From positions 1-36,083 of the forward strand of contig JAGYLC010000008.1 in the NCBI GenBank assembly GCA_018401235.1: a stretch of 36,083 nucleotides of DNA, read 5' to 3'. Below are positions 18,701 to 25,798 of this stretch, one piece after another (the first letter of the stretch is position 1; each line of letters opens with the position of its first letter). The position numbers were made by a program, and so were the translations under genes. Below the pieces are notes generated by a model. That model worked only from the letters and a program-made list of their open reading frames with translations. It did not search any database and was not told the origin of the DNA. This DNA is from Kiritimatiellia bacterium. GTDB taxonomy: Bacteria; Verrucomicrobiota; Kiritimatiellia; SS1-B-03-39; UBA6053.

Positions 18701-19012
18701 CGACTTCCCGCCGTGCAGGTGGATTTTTTCATTCACCTCGCCGAGTACATGCGGACCCGCGAAAATAAAACCTACTATGTAAAAGCCATCGAAGAATGGG
18801 CCGTCCGCGCCCCGCAGGATCCCCAAGCCCGCATCGAACTCGCGGTCATCGCCCTCGCCGAAGATCGCCACTCCGACATGATGGAACAGCTCGTCCACGC
18901 CATCCAGCTCGCACCCGACACCGCCCGCCCCCTCATCGCCCGCGACCCCCGCTTCATCGACATCAAGCACTACCCCATGTTTCCCGGCCTTAAACCTGCC
19001 TACACTAAATAA
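15726..19012 (+). CDS. DUF2723 membrane protein with C-terminal TPR region, one frameshift
   Basis: DUF2723 proteins are large multi-spanning membrane proteins related to GT-C (protein O-mannosyltransferase-like) glycosyltransferases. The start ATG 15726 gives MKFWTRRDGLCFCVTFAVAL and then SITLEDAGELAVAADHLGIP, where an acidic residue in the first loop is typical. The frame then shifts at about 15866-15871, where CCCC appears in place of five C; correcting it gives the hallmark HPPGYPLW and a continuous reading to 19012. Restored length is about 1,095 residues. Some ten hydrophobic helices extend to about residue 520, followed by a soluble part and, near residues 870-960, TPR-like helices (AWNYFERGHLRQAEQALEQS, MRMLKFDRAEEILTRFA). 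It probably transfers or flips a lipid-linked sugar at the inner membrane; the target is unknown. Confidence 0.85.
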
Positions 19013-19023
19013 CCGCGGCCCCT

Positions 19024-19050
19024 GTTTCGTGCATTTTTGTGAATTCGTGT
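19024..19050. repeat. three degenerate 9-nt units (TTCGTG type)
   Basis: The units GTTTCGTGC, ATTTTTGTG and AATTCGTGT follow one another at 9-nt spacing in the 97-bp gap between the DUF2723 and isomerase genes. A closely similar triplet occurs at 28934-28960. Confidence 0.45.
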
Positions 19051-19109
19051 TTTTTAATGGATTTTTCAATTGGTATCTTTAAACCGAATGCGGTACAGTT
19101 CGAGTCACT

Positions 19110-20147
19110 ATGTCTAGATCCGTTACCCTATTTACCGGCCAATGGGCCGATCTCCCCCTCGTGGAACTGGCCCCTTTGTCAAAACAAATGGGCTATGACG
19201 GAGTGGAACTCGCCTGCTGGGGCGACCACTTCGATGTGCAGGCCGCCCTCAAGAACCCCTCCTACGTCCAGGAGAAATGGGCGCTGCTAAGTCAACACGG
19301 CCTGGAGTGTTACGCCATCTCTAATCACTTGGTGGGACAGGCGGTGTGCGATCGCATCGACGAACGGCATCAGGCCATTCTCCCTCCGCGGGTCTGGGGC
19401 GATGGCGATCCCGAGGGTGTTCGGCAACGCGCGGCTACCGAAATGAAAGACACCGCCAAAGCGGCGCGGCTTTTTTTCAATGCCAAACCCGGACGCGGGG
19501 ATTCGGATGACTTCCCAGTGGTGGTCAACGGCTTTACCGGATCCAGCATCTGGCACGCTCTCTACGCCTTCCCGCCCACCAGTCAGGCCTATTTGGATAA
19601 AGGCTTCGCCGATTTTGCGGATCGTTGGCTGCCTATTCTGGAGGTATTCGACGCCGAAAATGTGAACTTTGGTCTGGAGGTGCATCCCACCGAAATCGCG
19701 TTCGACATCGCTTCTGCCTCCCGCGCCCTCAAGGCCGTGAAGCACCACAAACGCTTTGGATTTAATTACGACCCCTCCCACCTGGGCTATCAGGGAGTCG
19801 ATTACGTCAAGTTCATCCGTCAATTCGCCGAGCGCATCTACCATGTTCACATGAAAGATGCCTGGTGGGACCGCGGTGACGGCACCGCCGGGGTGTTCGG
19901 CGGACACACGGACTTTGGCGACGCCGCCCGCTACTGGGATTTCCGATCCATGGGACGCGGAGATATCGATTTCGAGGACATTATCGTCGCCCTTAACGAC
20001 ATCGGCTACGCCGGCCCTCTCTCCGTGGAATGGGAGGATTCGCGCATGGACCGCGTCCACGGGGGAGCCGAGGCCGCCGATTTCGTGCGCCAAATAGACT
20101 TCCCGCCCAATCAGGCCGCATTCGACGCCGCCTTTGAGCGGAAGTAA
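19110..20147 (+). CDS. sugar phosphate isomerase/epimerase (TIM barrel)
   Basis: A 345-residue cytosolic protein of the AP-endonuclease-2-like TIM-barrel superfamily (IolE/xylose-isomerase-like), whose members isomerise, epimerise or dehydrate sugars with a divalent metal. The metal-site pattern is visible at the ends of successive strands: Glu in [13 protein letters not shown] (about residue 190), Asp and His in [11 protein letters not shown] (about 221-224), His in [12 protein letters not shown] (about 246-248), and Glu in [11 protein letters not shown] (about 307). It begins [20 protein letters not shown] then [13 protein letters not shown], as usual for the family. Long inserts rich in charged residues ([17 protein letters not shown]) occur near 90-110. 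The start follows weakly conserved sequence with no strong ribosome binding site. The substrate cannot be named; the Gfo/Idh remnant at 13224 may once have been a partner. Confidence 0.88.
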   Translation: MSRSVTLFTGQWADLPLVELAPLSKQMGYDGVELACWGDHFDVQAALKNPSYVQEKWALLSQHGLECYAISNHLVGQAVCDRIDERHQAILPPRVWGDGDPEGVRQRAATEMKDTAKAARLFFNAKPGRGDSDDFPVVVNGFTGSSIWHALYAFPPTSQAYLDKGFADFADRWLPILEVFDAENVNFGLEVHPTEIAFDIASASRALKAVKHHKRFGFNYDPSHLGYQGVDYVKFIRQFAERIYHVHMKDAWWDRGDGTAGVFGGHTDFGDAARYWDFRSMGRGDIDFEDIIVALNDIGYAGPLSVEWEDSRMDRVHGGAEAADFVRQIDFPPNQAAFDAAFERK

Positions 20148-20185
20148 TCAGTTTTGGGATTTTTCAACAACCGCTGGCTTGCTAC

Positions 20186-20211
20186 TAGCTGATTTTAACT
20201 AAAATCAGCTA
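20186..20211. terminator. AT-rich 11-bp hairpin between convergent genes
   Basis: A perfect stem TAGCTGATTTT / AAAATCAGCTA with loop AACT lies 39 bp after the isomerase stop and upstream of the minus-strand genes' end. Placed between convergent transcripts and with A/T-rich inner pairs, it could stop transcription from both sides. Confidence 0.5.
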
Positions 20212-20225
20212 CGAAACCACTTCCC

Positions 20226-20300
20226 CTGCAGGAATTCCATATCTACCTGCTTATTGGCCAGTCAAACATGGCTGGGCGCGCACCCATTGCCAAAAACCAG
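20226..20300 (+). pseudogene. scrap of a DUF303/CE6-type acetylesterase
   Basis: The plus strand reads LQEFHIYLLIGQSNMAGRAP. The block GQSNMAGR, holding the nucleophile Ser, is the hallmark of the sialate O-acetylesterase/CE6 SGNH family of carbohydrate acetylesterases (several hundred residues when intact). After about residue 22 the resemblance ends and no start codon precedes it in a good position. Only this short piece survives, so it is a gene fragment. It points to a lost glycan deacetylase next to the isomerase. Confidence 0.6.
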
Positions 20301-20383
20301 ACCGCCGCCCCCAGACCAAATTCTTTGCACGCACGTACCAGTCGAAGGGCAATACCCTCCGAAGCTTCCACAAACACATCCAT
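20243..20383 (-). CDS. short open reading of unknown nature, possible gene fragment
   Basis: From ATG 20383 the minus strand reads 46 codons: MDVFVEASEGIALRLVRACK, then EFGLGAAVWF and a less protein-like tail that overlaps the esterase scrap on the other strand. The first 30 residues look protein-like and faintly recall the ID(V/I)..E.S.ENA.R...AL.EFG segment of small nucleotidyltransferases, but the match is weak. It begins just after the stop of the CxxC protein gene. It may be a fragment joined to the esterase scrap near 20288, or chance. Confidence 0.22.
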   Translation of the reverse strand: MDVFVEASEGIALRLVRACKEFGLGAAVWFLAMGARPAMFDWPISR

Positions 20384-20391
20384 GTCTATTA

Positions 20392-21006
20392 TCAGTGTTC
20401 TTCCCCTTCGTCTTCACTGTCATCGTCTGTCGACGGTTCCACCGACTCCTCTACCCCGTCAACCTCGGAAACTGTCGGCTGGATCCATCCCAGCTTGAGG
20501 GCCACCTCTTCCTGAACCTCCCCGATCTGCGCAAAACTTAATTCCGGATCCTGAATTAGAAAACTTTCTCCGCTGTCTTTGTGCTCATAAATTCGCACCT
20601 GACGGCCTTCCGCGTCGCGTTGCACACCCCGCTCAATCAGCACGCGTTTGCGTTCCAACATCACCGCCAGAATAAACAAAGTGTTGACGTCCAGCGGATC
20701 GGGATTCTCCAGCATTTCCCGCAGGATCTCCTCCGCATTTTCTTCTTTGAAGGGTGCTTCTTTCTTGGGAGGCGGCAGACGAAAATGGGTTTTCCAGTGG
20801 AAGAGGGCCTGTTCCTGCTTTTCCGGGTTCCATTCCGAGCGTTTAAAATCTTCGCGAATCATTTCCCCCCGTGACAGCACCAACCGCGACATCACCGCTT
20901 CGCCTTCAACAAAGTCCTCACTACAGGCTGCGCAGCGGTGGGAACGGGATTTAACATGCCAGGAGGACGCTTTATCGGGGGAATACGGGAGCATAGGAGC
21001 TTTCAC
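20392..21006 (-). CDS. conserved-looking acidic protein with one CxxC motif
   Basis: A protein of 204 residues from GTG 21006 (or 200 from ATG 20994). Near the N-terminus is SHRCAACSEDFVEGEAVMSR, half of a zinc-ribbon-like site; the second Cys pair expected for such ribbons is missing. The middle is charged and helical (LPPPKKEAPFKEENAEEILR, MLENPDPLDVNTLFILAVML), and the C-terminus is very acidic (DDDSEDEGEEH). Its start lies 5 bases after the stop of the large TPR gene, so it is the last gene of the ftsK operon. No function can be given. Confidence 0.7.
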   Translation of the reverse strand: MKAPMLPYSPDKASSWHVKSRSHRCAACSEDFVEGEAVMSRLVLSRGEMIREDFKRSEWNPEKQEQALFHWKTHFRLPPPKKEAPFKEENAEEILREMLENPDPLDVNTLFILAVMLERKRVLIERGVQRDAEGRQVRIYEHKDSGESFLIQDPELSFAQIGEVQEEVALKLGWIQPTVSEVDGVEESVEPSTDDDSEDEGEEH

Positions 21007-21011
21007 GGGGA

Positions 21012-23303
21012 TTAAGGGGTGTAGGTGGGATAACGCGTTTGCACTTCCTGTTCGGCCGCCCGGGCCTTTGCGGTTTCTCCGGCTTTGGTGAACGCATCGC
21101 GTGCCAGGATCAAATTTTCGGGGGAAAGCTCAGGGTCATCAAATAACACCGCCACACTCATGAAGTGCCGGGCGGCTTGACCCCATTCCTCCCGCAGCAA
21201 TTCCGCTCGTCCCATCCCATTCATGCACAGCGCCTGTATCCGTCCCAATTCCAGAGTGGAAGCCAGCCGGGCGCTTTCGGAAAAATGGGCCAGGGCTTCC
21301 TCCGCTTTCCCCAGTTGCAAATAGGCATTTCCCACAGCCAAGCCGTTCCTTGCCGCATCCTCGGATCTTGAATTAAACTTCAGACCCGCCTCCCACGCGG
21401 TCACCGCCTGTTCCAGATCCCCCCGTTCCTTCCGAACGGCTGCCGTAGCATAATATCCCAATTCGCGGGTCACCGCCCGACGGTTCTCCGAAGTCATCGC
21501 ATCGGCGATGCGCAGGCGGGCACCGGGCTGCTCTTCTTCTTCCGCCACTCCCAGCAACCACAGCAACAAGGTGTCCGATAATTGCCCACGCTGTTCCCCT
21601 TCCACCAGGGTCATCCACACCGCCAATGCGTTTCCGGGCTGATCCGTGCGCTGATAGGATTGTCCCAGCCGCATGCGGGCGGAAAACGCCCAGTTTGCCT
21701 TCTGATCCCCCTCCAAGGCCTTTTCCAAAGCGGCTTGTGCGTCCGAATGTTCGCCTGCGCGATCCAACAGAACCCCCAACCAATACCAGGCATTCGCCCG
21801 ATTTACGCCCTCCTCGGAGGCCTGCTCCACATATCTCCGCAAATTCGCCCGCGCGTCCTCCGCCCGTTCCAGCCGAATTTCCAGCAGTGCTGATTGATAA
21901 ATTAATTCATGGACGCCTTCACTTTCCGGAAACTCCCGGATCACCCGCACCCACAGATCCAGCCCTTCCCGGGTCTTCCCCGATTTGACCAATTGCTCTC
22001 CGGCCATACGCAGGGCGCGGGCCGCCCGATCCTCCCGGGGGAACCGCCGAACAAAGCGCAACCAAGCCTCCACGCTGTCCTCATCTCCGGAACGACTCAG
22101 CAGGCTGGCCCGATAAAACAGCGCATCCGCGACCCGCGCGTGGTCGGGAACCTGCTCCGACAGTTGGCTGTAGTACCGGATCGCTTCAGTGGGTTTTCCT
22201 GCCGCCCGCGAACTTTCGGCCAGCATCCATAAGCCGTCCCCCTCTTTTCCCGAAACCTTCCGGACTTCATCCGCCAACGCCAGCACCTTGTCATGCTCTC
22301 CCCTTCCCGCATAAATCGAAGCCAGTTCATAGCCCGCAAACGACCGGAATCGACTCTCCGGATGCTGCTGTAAAAAGGTTTCAAAGGCCTCTACCGCCTC
22401 ATCCATCTCTTCCAGACGCAGATGACTCACCGCAATCAAATATCCCCAGGTGTCCGCATCCGTCCGCATCCGTTCCGCCGAAGTGTTATCCGCCAGAGTC
22501 AGAGCCTTGCGGTACTCTTCCGCCTGCAGTTGCGCCCAGGCCAGATGGATCATACTTCCCCGTACCCGGGCACTGTCGGGGTGCTTCTGCCACAATTGCC
22601 AATAACGGTCCGCCGCCTCCCGGTGATTCCGTTCCGACACCTCCATCGAGGCCAGTCCCCACAGAGCCTCCACCTCCAATTCCTGACTGGGGGGATTCCG
22701 CAGGGCCTGTTCATACGCGGTCCGGCGGGAAACGGCATCCGAAGATTCCAACGCCGCCACTCGCAGATGCGCATACGATGCCAAGGCGTCGTTGGGAAAG
22801 ACCCGAATAAATTCTTTGTAGGCCCGCAACGACTCGACGTATTTTCGTTGTACTTCCAATACTTGGGCCAACATATATCGCACCGGCGCTTCGATAGAGG
22901 CATCCGGTTCGCCCGCCATAATTTCCTTCAACAACGCTTCCGCGCGGGGAATATCCTGTGCCTGAAACGCCATGTCCGCCAGCCGATAGCGTGATCGCTG
23001 CGCAGGCAATCCGTCTCCGCCCACTTCAACCGCGCGTTGAAAATAGCGTCGGGCCGCATCCACTTGGTTGGCCCTGCCCGCACTTTCCCCCGCCCGATAC
23101 AACAACACATCCAGATTGTCCGGGCTGGGGTCGCGATCGATCAATTTTTGATATTCCCCCAGCGCCAGGTCGTACAGGCCTCTGGAGTACAAGCCATCGG
23201 CTAAGCGCTGCTGCTCCGGGCCAGACAGACCGGATTGCCCCCACCCCATCTGTAACGGGATCAGAAGCACGCACAGTATCCGCGGTGAAAGCTTTATACC
23301 CAT
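21012..23303 (-). CDS. large secreted TPR-repeat protein
   Basis: A 763-residue protein with a signal peptide (GIKLSPRILCVLLIPLQMGW then GQS) and many consecutive TPR units across its whole length, for example LADGLYSRGLYDLALGEYQK, RRYFQRAVEVGGDGL, ASYAHLRVAALE and AIRYYSQLSEQVPDHARVAD. I chose ATG 23303, which follows AAGG at a suitable distance; a GTG at 23309 is less likely. It starts 8 bases after the ExbD stop. The order ExbB-ExbD-TPR resembles tol-type operons, where the last gene (CpoB/YbgF) is a periplasmic TPR protein linking envelope constriction to wall synthesis; this protein is far larger. A periplasmic or outer-membrane-facing scaffold role is inferred. Confidence 0.85.
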   Translation of the reverse strand: MGIKLSPRILCVLLIPLQMGWGQSGLSGPEQQRLADGLYSRGLYDLALGEYQKLIDRDPSPDNLDVLLYRAGESAGRANQVDAARRYFQRAVEVGGDGLPAQRSRYRLADMAFQAQDIPRAEALLKEIMAGEPDASIEAPVRYMLAQVLEVQRKYVESLRAYKEFIRVFPNDALASYAHLRVAALESSDAVSRRTAYEQALRNPPSQELEVEALWGLASMEVSERNHREAADRYWQLWQKHPDSARVRGSMIHLAWAQLQAEEYRKALTLADNTSAERMRTDADTWGYLIAVSHLRLEEMDEAVEAFETFLQQHPESRFRSFAGYELASIYAGRGEHDKVLALADEVRKVSGKEGDGLWMLAESSRAAGKPTEAIRYYSQLSEQVPDHARVADALFYRASLLSRSGDEDSVEAWLRFVRRFPREDRAARALRMAGEQLVKSGKTREGLDLWVRVIREFPESEGVHELIYQSALLEIRLERAEDARANLRRYVEQASEEGVNRANAWYWLGVLLDRAGEHSDAQAALEKALEGDQKANWAFSARMRLGQSYQRTDQPGNALAVWMTLVEGEQRGQLSDTLLLWLLGVAEEEEQPGARLRIADAMTSENRRAVTRELGYYATAAVRKERGDLEQAVTAWEAGLKFNSRSEDAARNGLAVGNAYLQLGKAEEALAHFSESARLASTLELGRIQALCMNGMGRAELLREEWGQAARHFMSVAVLFDDPELSPENLILARDAFTKAGETAKARAAEQEVQTRYPTYTP

Positions 23304-23310
23304 GAACACC

Positions 23311-23721
23311 TTATTCCGGAATTCCCGTGGCGAAGCTGATATTGAAAATATCGGCCTGTCGGCAGCGATCCATCACATCCATAATGTGATGATAGGGCGT
23401 GCTTTCGTCTCCACGCAGCACCACCGGCTGACCCGGAAACAGCTCGGAAACCCGCACCAACAATTCGCCCAATTCCTCCGGGCGGAGGAGCCGTCCATTC
23501 ACCACATACCGTCCGTCCTTGAAGACATTGATAATGATTTCACCGGCCATTCGCTGCAGGTTTTCACCAGTTTCCGCGGTTGGAAGCGTAATATCCACCT
23601 CGGTTTCCCACTGTGAATACAAGGTGGTGGTCATGAAAAAGCACAGCAGCAAAAACACCACATCAATCATGGGCGCCAACTGAAACTGAATCGCGGTGCT
23701 TTTGTCGTTGTTAAAATTCAT
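23311..23721 (-). CDS. ExbD/TolR family biopolymer transport protein
   Basis: A 136-residue inner-membrane protein of the proton-driven ExbBD/TolQR energy-transducing complex. It has a short cytoplasmic start, one helix at about residues 14-34 (LAPMIDVVFLLLCFFMTTT) with the essential proton-path Asp20, and a periplasmic domain with the usual GDESTPYHHIMDVMDRC ending. ATG 23721 overlaps the ExbB/TolQ stop by one base (TAATG). Together with its neighbour it would power an envelope process. Whether it works like TolR (cell constriction) or ExbD (uptake) is not told by sequence; there is no TonB, TolA or TolB gene in the window. Confidence 0.93.
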   Translation of the reverse strand: MNFNNDKSTAIQFQLAPMIDVVFLLLCFFMTTTLYSQWETEVDITLPTAETGENLQRMAGEIIINVFKDGRYVVNGRLLRPEELGELLVRVSELFPGQPVVLRGDESTPYHHIMDVMDRCRQADIFNISFATGIPE

Positions 23722-24539
23722 TAGCTTTTCCGATGCGCGAGCGTGGTCACGATATCAGCGGCTACCAGTTCGATATTCGCGGTCAGCTTGGCCAGACGTC
23801 CCCGAAAGAACGAATAGAACATCATGGAGGGAATGGCCACAAACAAACCCGCCGCCGTGGTCACCAAGGCCTGAGACACCCCGTCCGCCAACACTTCCGG
23901 ACGGGCCTGCGCCATATTCAGTGCCACCCCGCTGAACGATTTCAACATCCCCATCACCGTTCCCAGCAGACCCACCATCGGAGCGATCACCCCGATATCC
24001 ATCAGGTAAGTGATTTGTGATTGCAAGCGTCCAACCTGTCGGACGCCCTCGCCTTCCACTACCTGCCGCAGTAAATCCGCATCCGCGTCCTCGCCGGCTC
24101 GGTCCAGATAATCCAGCGCACTCAAGGTAATCGCGGACACCGGGGAGGAATTTCCCTTGCAGGACTTTTTCGCCTCCTCGAAATCACCGTTCTTCAGACT
24201 CAACTCGATCTCCCGGACGAAGGAAGTCGGGGCGATGCGCTTCCGGTTGAGCGAATAGAAAAACGTGAACACCAGTGCCAAGGCTATTACCGACATGACC
24301 GCCAGCACGTAAAAAATAATCCCGCCACTATCCATAATCTGGCGAAGATCCAGGCGGCTGGTCATCTCATCTACACTGGGCTGCGAGTCGCGGGTCGCTC
24401 CAATCTCGCGTGCAAGCTCCTCCGTATCAGCGGCAGGCGACTGTTCACGGGGCTGTTCAGGCGGCTGTTCAGGCGGCTGGGCGGAAACAAGCCCGGCGCA
24501 CAACAGGAACACAATCGATATCGTTTTAAATTTTTTCAT
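23721..24539 (-). CDS. ExbB/TolQ/MotA family proton channel with N-terminal periplasmic extension
   Basis: A 272-residue partner of the ExbD-like protein. It has a signal-peptide-like start (ISIVFLLCAGLVSA, residues 7-20), a Pro/Gln/Glu-rich repeat (QPPEQPPEQPREQ, 21-33), an acidic periplasmic stretch, TM1 at about 72-94, a cytoplasmic domain, and TM2 and TM3 at about 177-199 and 223-245. The signature GVIAPMVGLLGTVMGMLKSF then ALVTTAAGLFVAIPSMMFYS is complete. The N-terminal extension is found in a subset of ExbB-like proteins. The start overlaps the end of pgsA by 14 bases, so expression is probably coupled. Confidence 0.93.
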   Translation of the reverse strand: MKKFKTISIVFLLCAGLVSAQPPEQPPEQPREQSPAADTEELAREIGATRDSQPSVDEMTSRLDLRQIMDSGGIIFYVLAVMSVIALALVFTFFYSLNRKRIAPTSFVREIELSLKNGDFEEAKKSCKGNSSPVSAITLSALDYLDRAGEDADADLLRQVVEGEGVRQVGRLQSQITYLMDIGVIAPMVGLLGTVMGMLKSFSGVALNMAQARPEVLADGVSQALVTTAAGLFVAIPSMMFYSFFRGRLAKLTANIELVAADIVTTLAHRKS

Positions 24540-25152
24540 GGGAATCCGAGGTAAATAAACTGTGATGCTTGATAAAATATTCTGCGCCCGAAATCAAGGT
24601 CAGGATTGTGGCGGCTGCCATCAGAATCCAGATGATCCAGTGCAGGGTAAATTCAATGGAGGTGAGCAATTCAGGGTCCAGGTCCCCCAGGAAATCCTCC
24701 ACTACCGCGAGACAGAGCAAAGTAAAGATAATCGCGGTCATTTGCAATGCGGTTTTCCATTTCCCCATGGGTCCTGCGGAAATCACTTCCCCCTTCTCCA
24801 CCGCCAGCAACCGCAGTCCGGTCACCATGAACTCCCGAATCAAAACGGGCACCACCAGAAAGGCGGGGACTAGCGGACTCGCGGGATAGGCCAGGTCGAA
24901 GCGAATCTCCACAAACGACACCAGCGCAACCGTCACCAGCACCTTGTCCGCCAGTGGGTCCATCAATTTCCCAAAGGAACTCACTCCATATTTCGTGCGG
25001 GCCAACCAGCCGTCGAGCCAATCCGTGATACTTGCAACGATAAATAGCAACAGTCCCAGCGATTTGGCATACGGAAAGGAGAAGCTGAGGCAGATCAGTA
25101 ATAAAAGCGCCAAGAAAAAGCGGCTGCAGGTAAGTTGATTGGGAATATTCAT
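24526..25152 (-). CDS. pgsA: CDP-diacylglycerol-glycerol-3-phosphate 3-phosphatidyltransferase
   Basis: This makes phosphatidylglycerol phosphate from CDP-diacylglycerol and glycerol 3-phosphate, the committed step to phosphatidylglycerol and cardiolipin, in the inner membrane. The CDP-alcohol phosphatidyltransferase motif is perfect: DWLDGWLAR, eight residues, then GKLMDPLADK, with the four metal-binding Asp. The protein begins MNIPNQLTCSRFFLALLLL, the usual start for PgsA, so I chose ATG 25152 over ATG 25188. It is 208 residues with about five or six helices. The gap to the upstream HTH gene is 10 bases. Other CDP-alcohol transferases share the motif, but N-terminal NIPN.LT..R favours PgsA. 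Confidence 0.93.
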   Translation of the reverse strand: MNIPNQLTCSRFFLALLLLICLSFSFPYAKSLGLLLFIVASITDWLDGWLARTKYGVSSFGKLMDPLADKVLVTVALVSFVEIRFDLAYPASPLVPAFLVVPVLIREFMVTGLRLLAVEKGEVISAGPMGKWKTALQMTAIIFTLLCLAVVEDFLGDLDPELLTSIEFTLHWIIWILMAAATILTLISGAEYFIKHHSLFTSDSHEKI

Positions 25153-25162
25153 AAGTGAAAGG

Positions 25163-25798
25163 CTATTGGTAGCTACGCGGTAATTCAAAATAGGCAGGGT
25201 CCGGGAGATTTAGGAGAGGATCCTCCACCACCGGCCATTCGGATTCTGTCACCGGAGTCCCCCTCCCGCAGGATCGAACTCCCATGATCAGCAACAATAG
25301 GAAAACGGCCCCCGCCGCGGCAATTCGAATCCGGGGGGATCGCAGCCATTCGTGGTTCAAAATCTCTCCAAACCCGGGAAGCTTAGCTCGAATAGCCTCC
25401 AAATCGAATCGGAACTTAGGTATTTTAATTGCAGGGAGCTTGATGGCAGACACTTTACCATCCGTTGGAACCGATTGGGCGGATTTCGGGTAGTCCTCTA
25501 CCGGTGCAGGTGCAGGTGCTGCGGGTTTGTCAGGCTTTTCGTCCAGGGACTCTCCTTTTTGCATGCGCTCATACAGCTCGATCAAGGGTTCGTGCCGCAA
25601 TCCCAATTCCTGGGCATAGAGTTTGATGAACCCACGCACATACATGGGCGCAGGAATTTTCGAATAGTCATCCGCCTCCAATCCCCGCAATTGCGACACT
25701 CCTATCCGAGTAGTTTTGGCCAGCTCACTCAGAGTTTTCCCCACTTCCTCGCGGGCTTCTTTCAACTGTTGTCCCGGGGTTTTTACGACTGCATTCAT
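25163..25798 (-). CDS. RodZ-like protein: HTH_25 domain and one membrane helix
   Basis: A 211-residue protein with a cytoplasmic helix-turn-helix of the RodZ type (GQQLKEAREEVGKTLSELAK, TTRIGVSQLRGLEADDYSKI, PAPMYVRGFIKLYAQELGL; residues 9-67), a Pro/Ala/Lys-rich linker, and one helix (RIAAAGAVFLLLLIMGV, about 158-174). RodZ ties the MreB cytoskeleton to the membrane and supports cell shape. Unlike full RodZ, the part after the helix is only about 35 residues, without the usual beta domain. ATG 25798 overlaps the ftsK stop by 4 bases. Sitting next to pgsA is a common RodZ context. A regulatory role cannot be excluded. Confidence 0.82.
   Translation of the reverse strand: MNAVVKTPGQQLKEAREEVGKTLSELAKTTRIGVSQLRGLEADDYSKIPAPMYVRGFIKLYAQELGLRHEPLIELYERMQKGESLDEKPDKPAAPAPAPVEDYPKSAQSVPTDGKVSAIKLPAIKIPKFRFDLEAIRAKLPGFGEILNHEWLRSPRIRIAAAGAVFLLLLIMGVRSCGRGTPVTESEWPVVEDPLLNLPDPAYFELPRSYQ

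Noticed and set aside
20226-20541. A complete plus-strand esterase or other gene
   Set aside because: The likeness ends after about 22 residues and the frame then runs opposite to the well-supported minus-strand gene.
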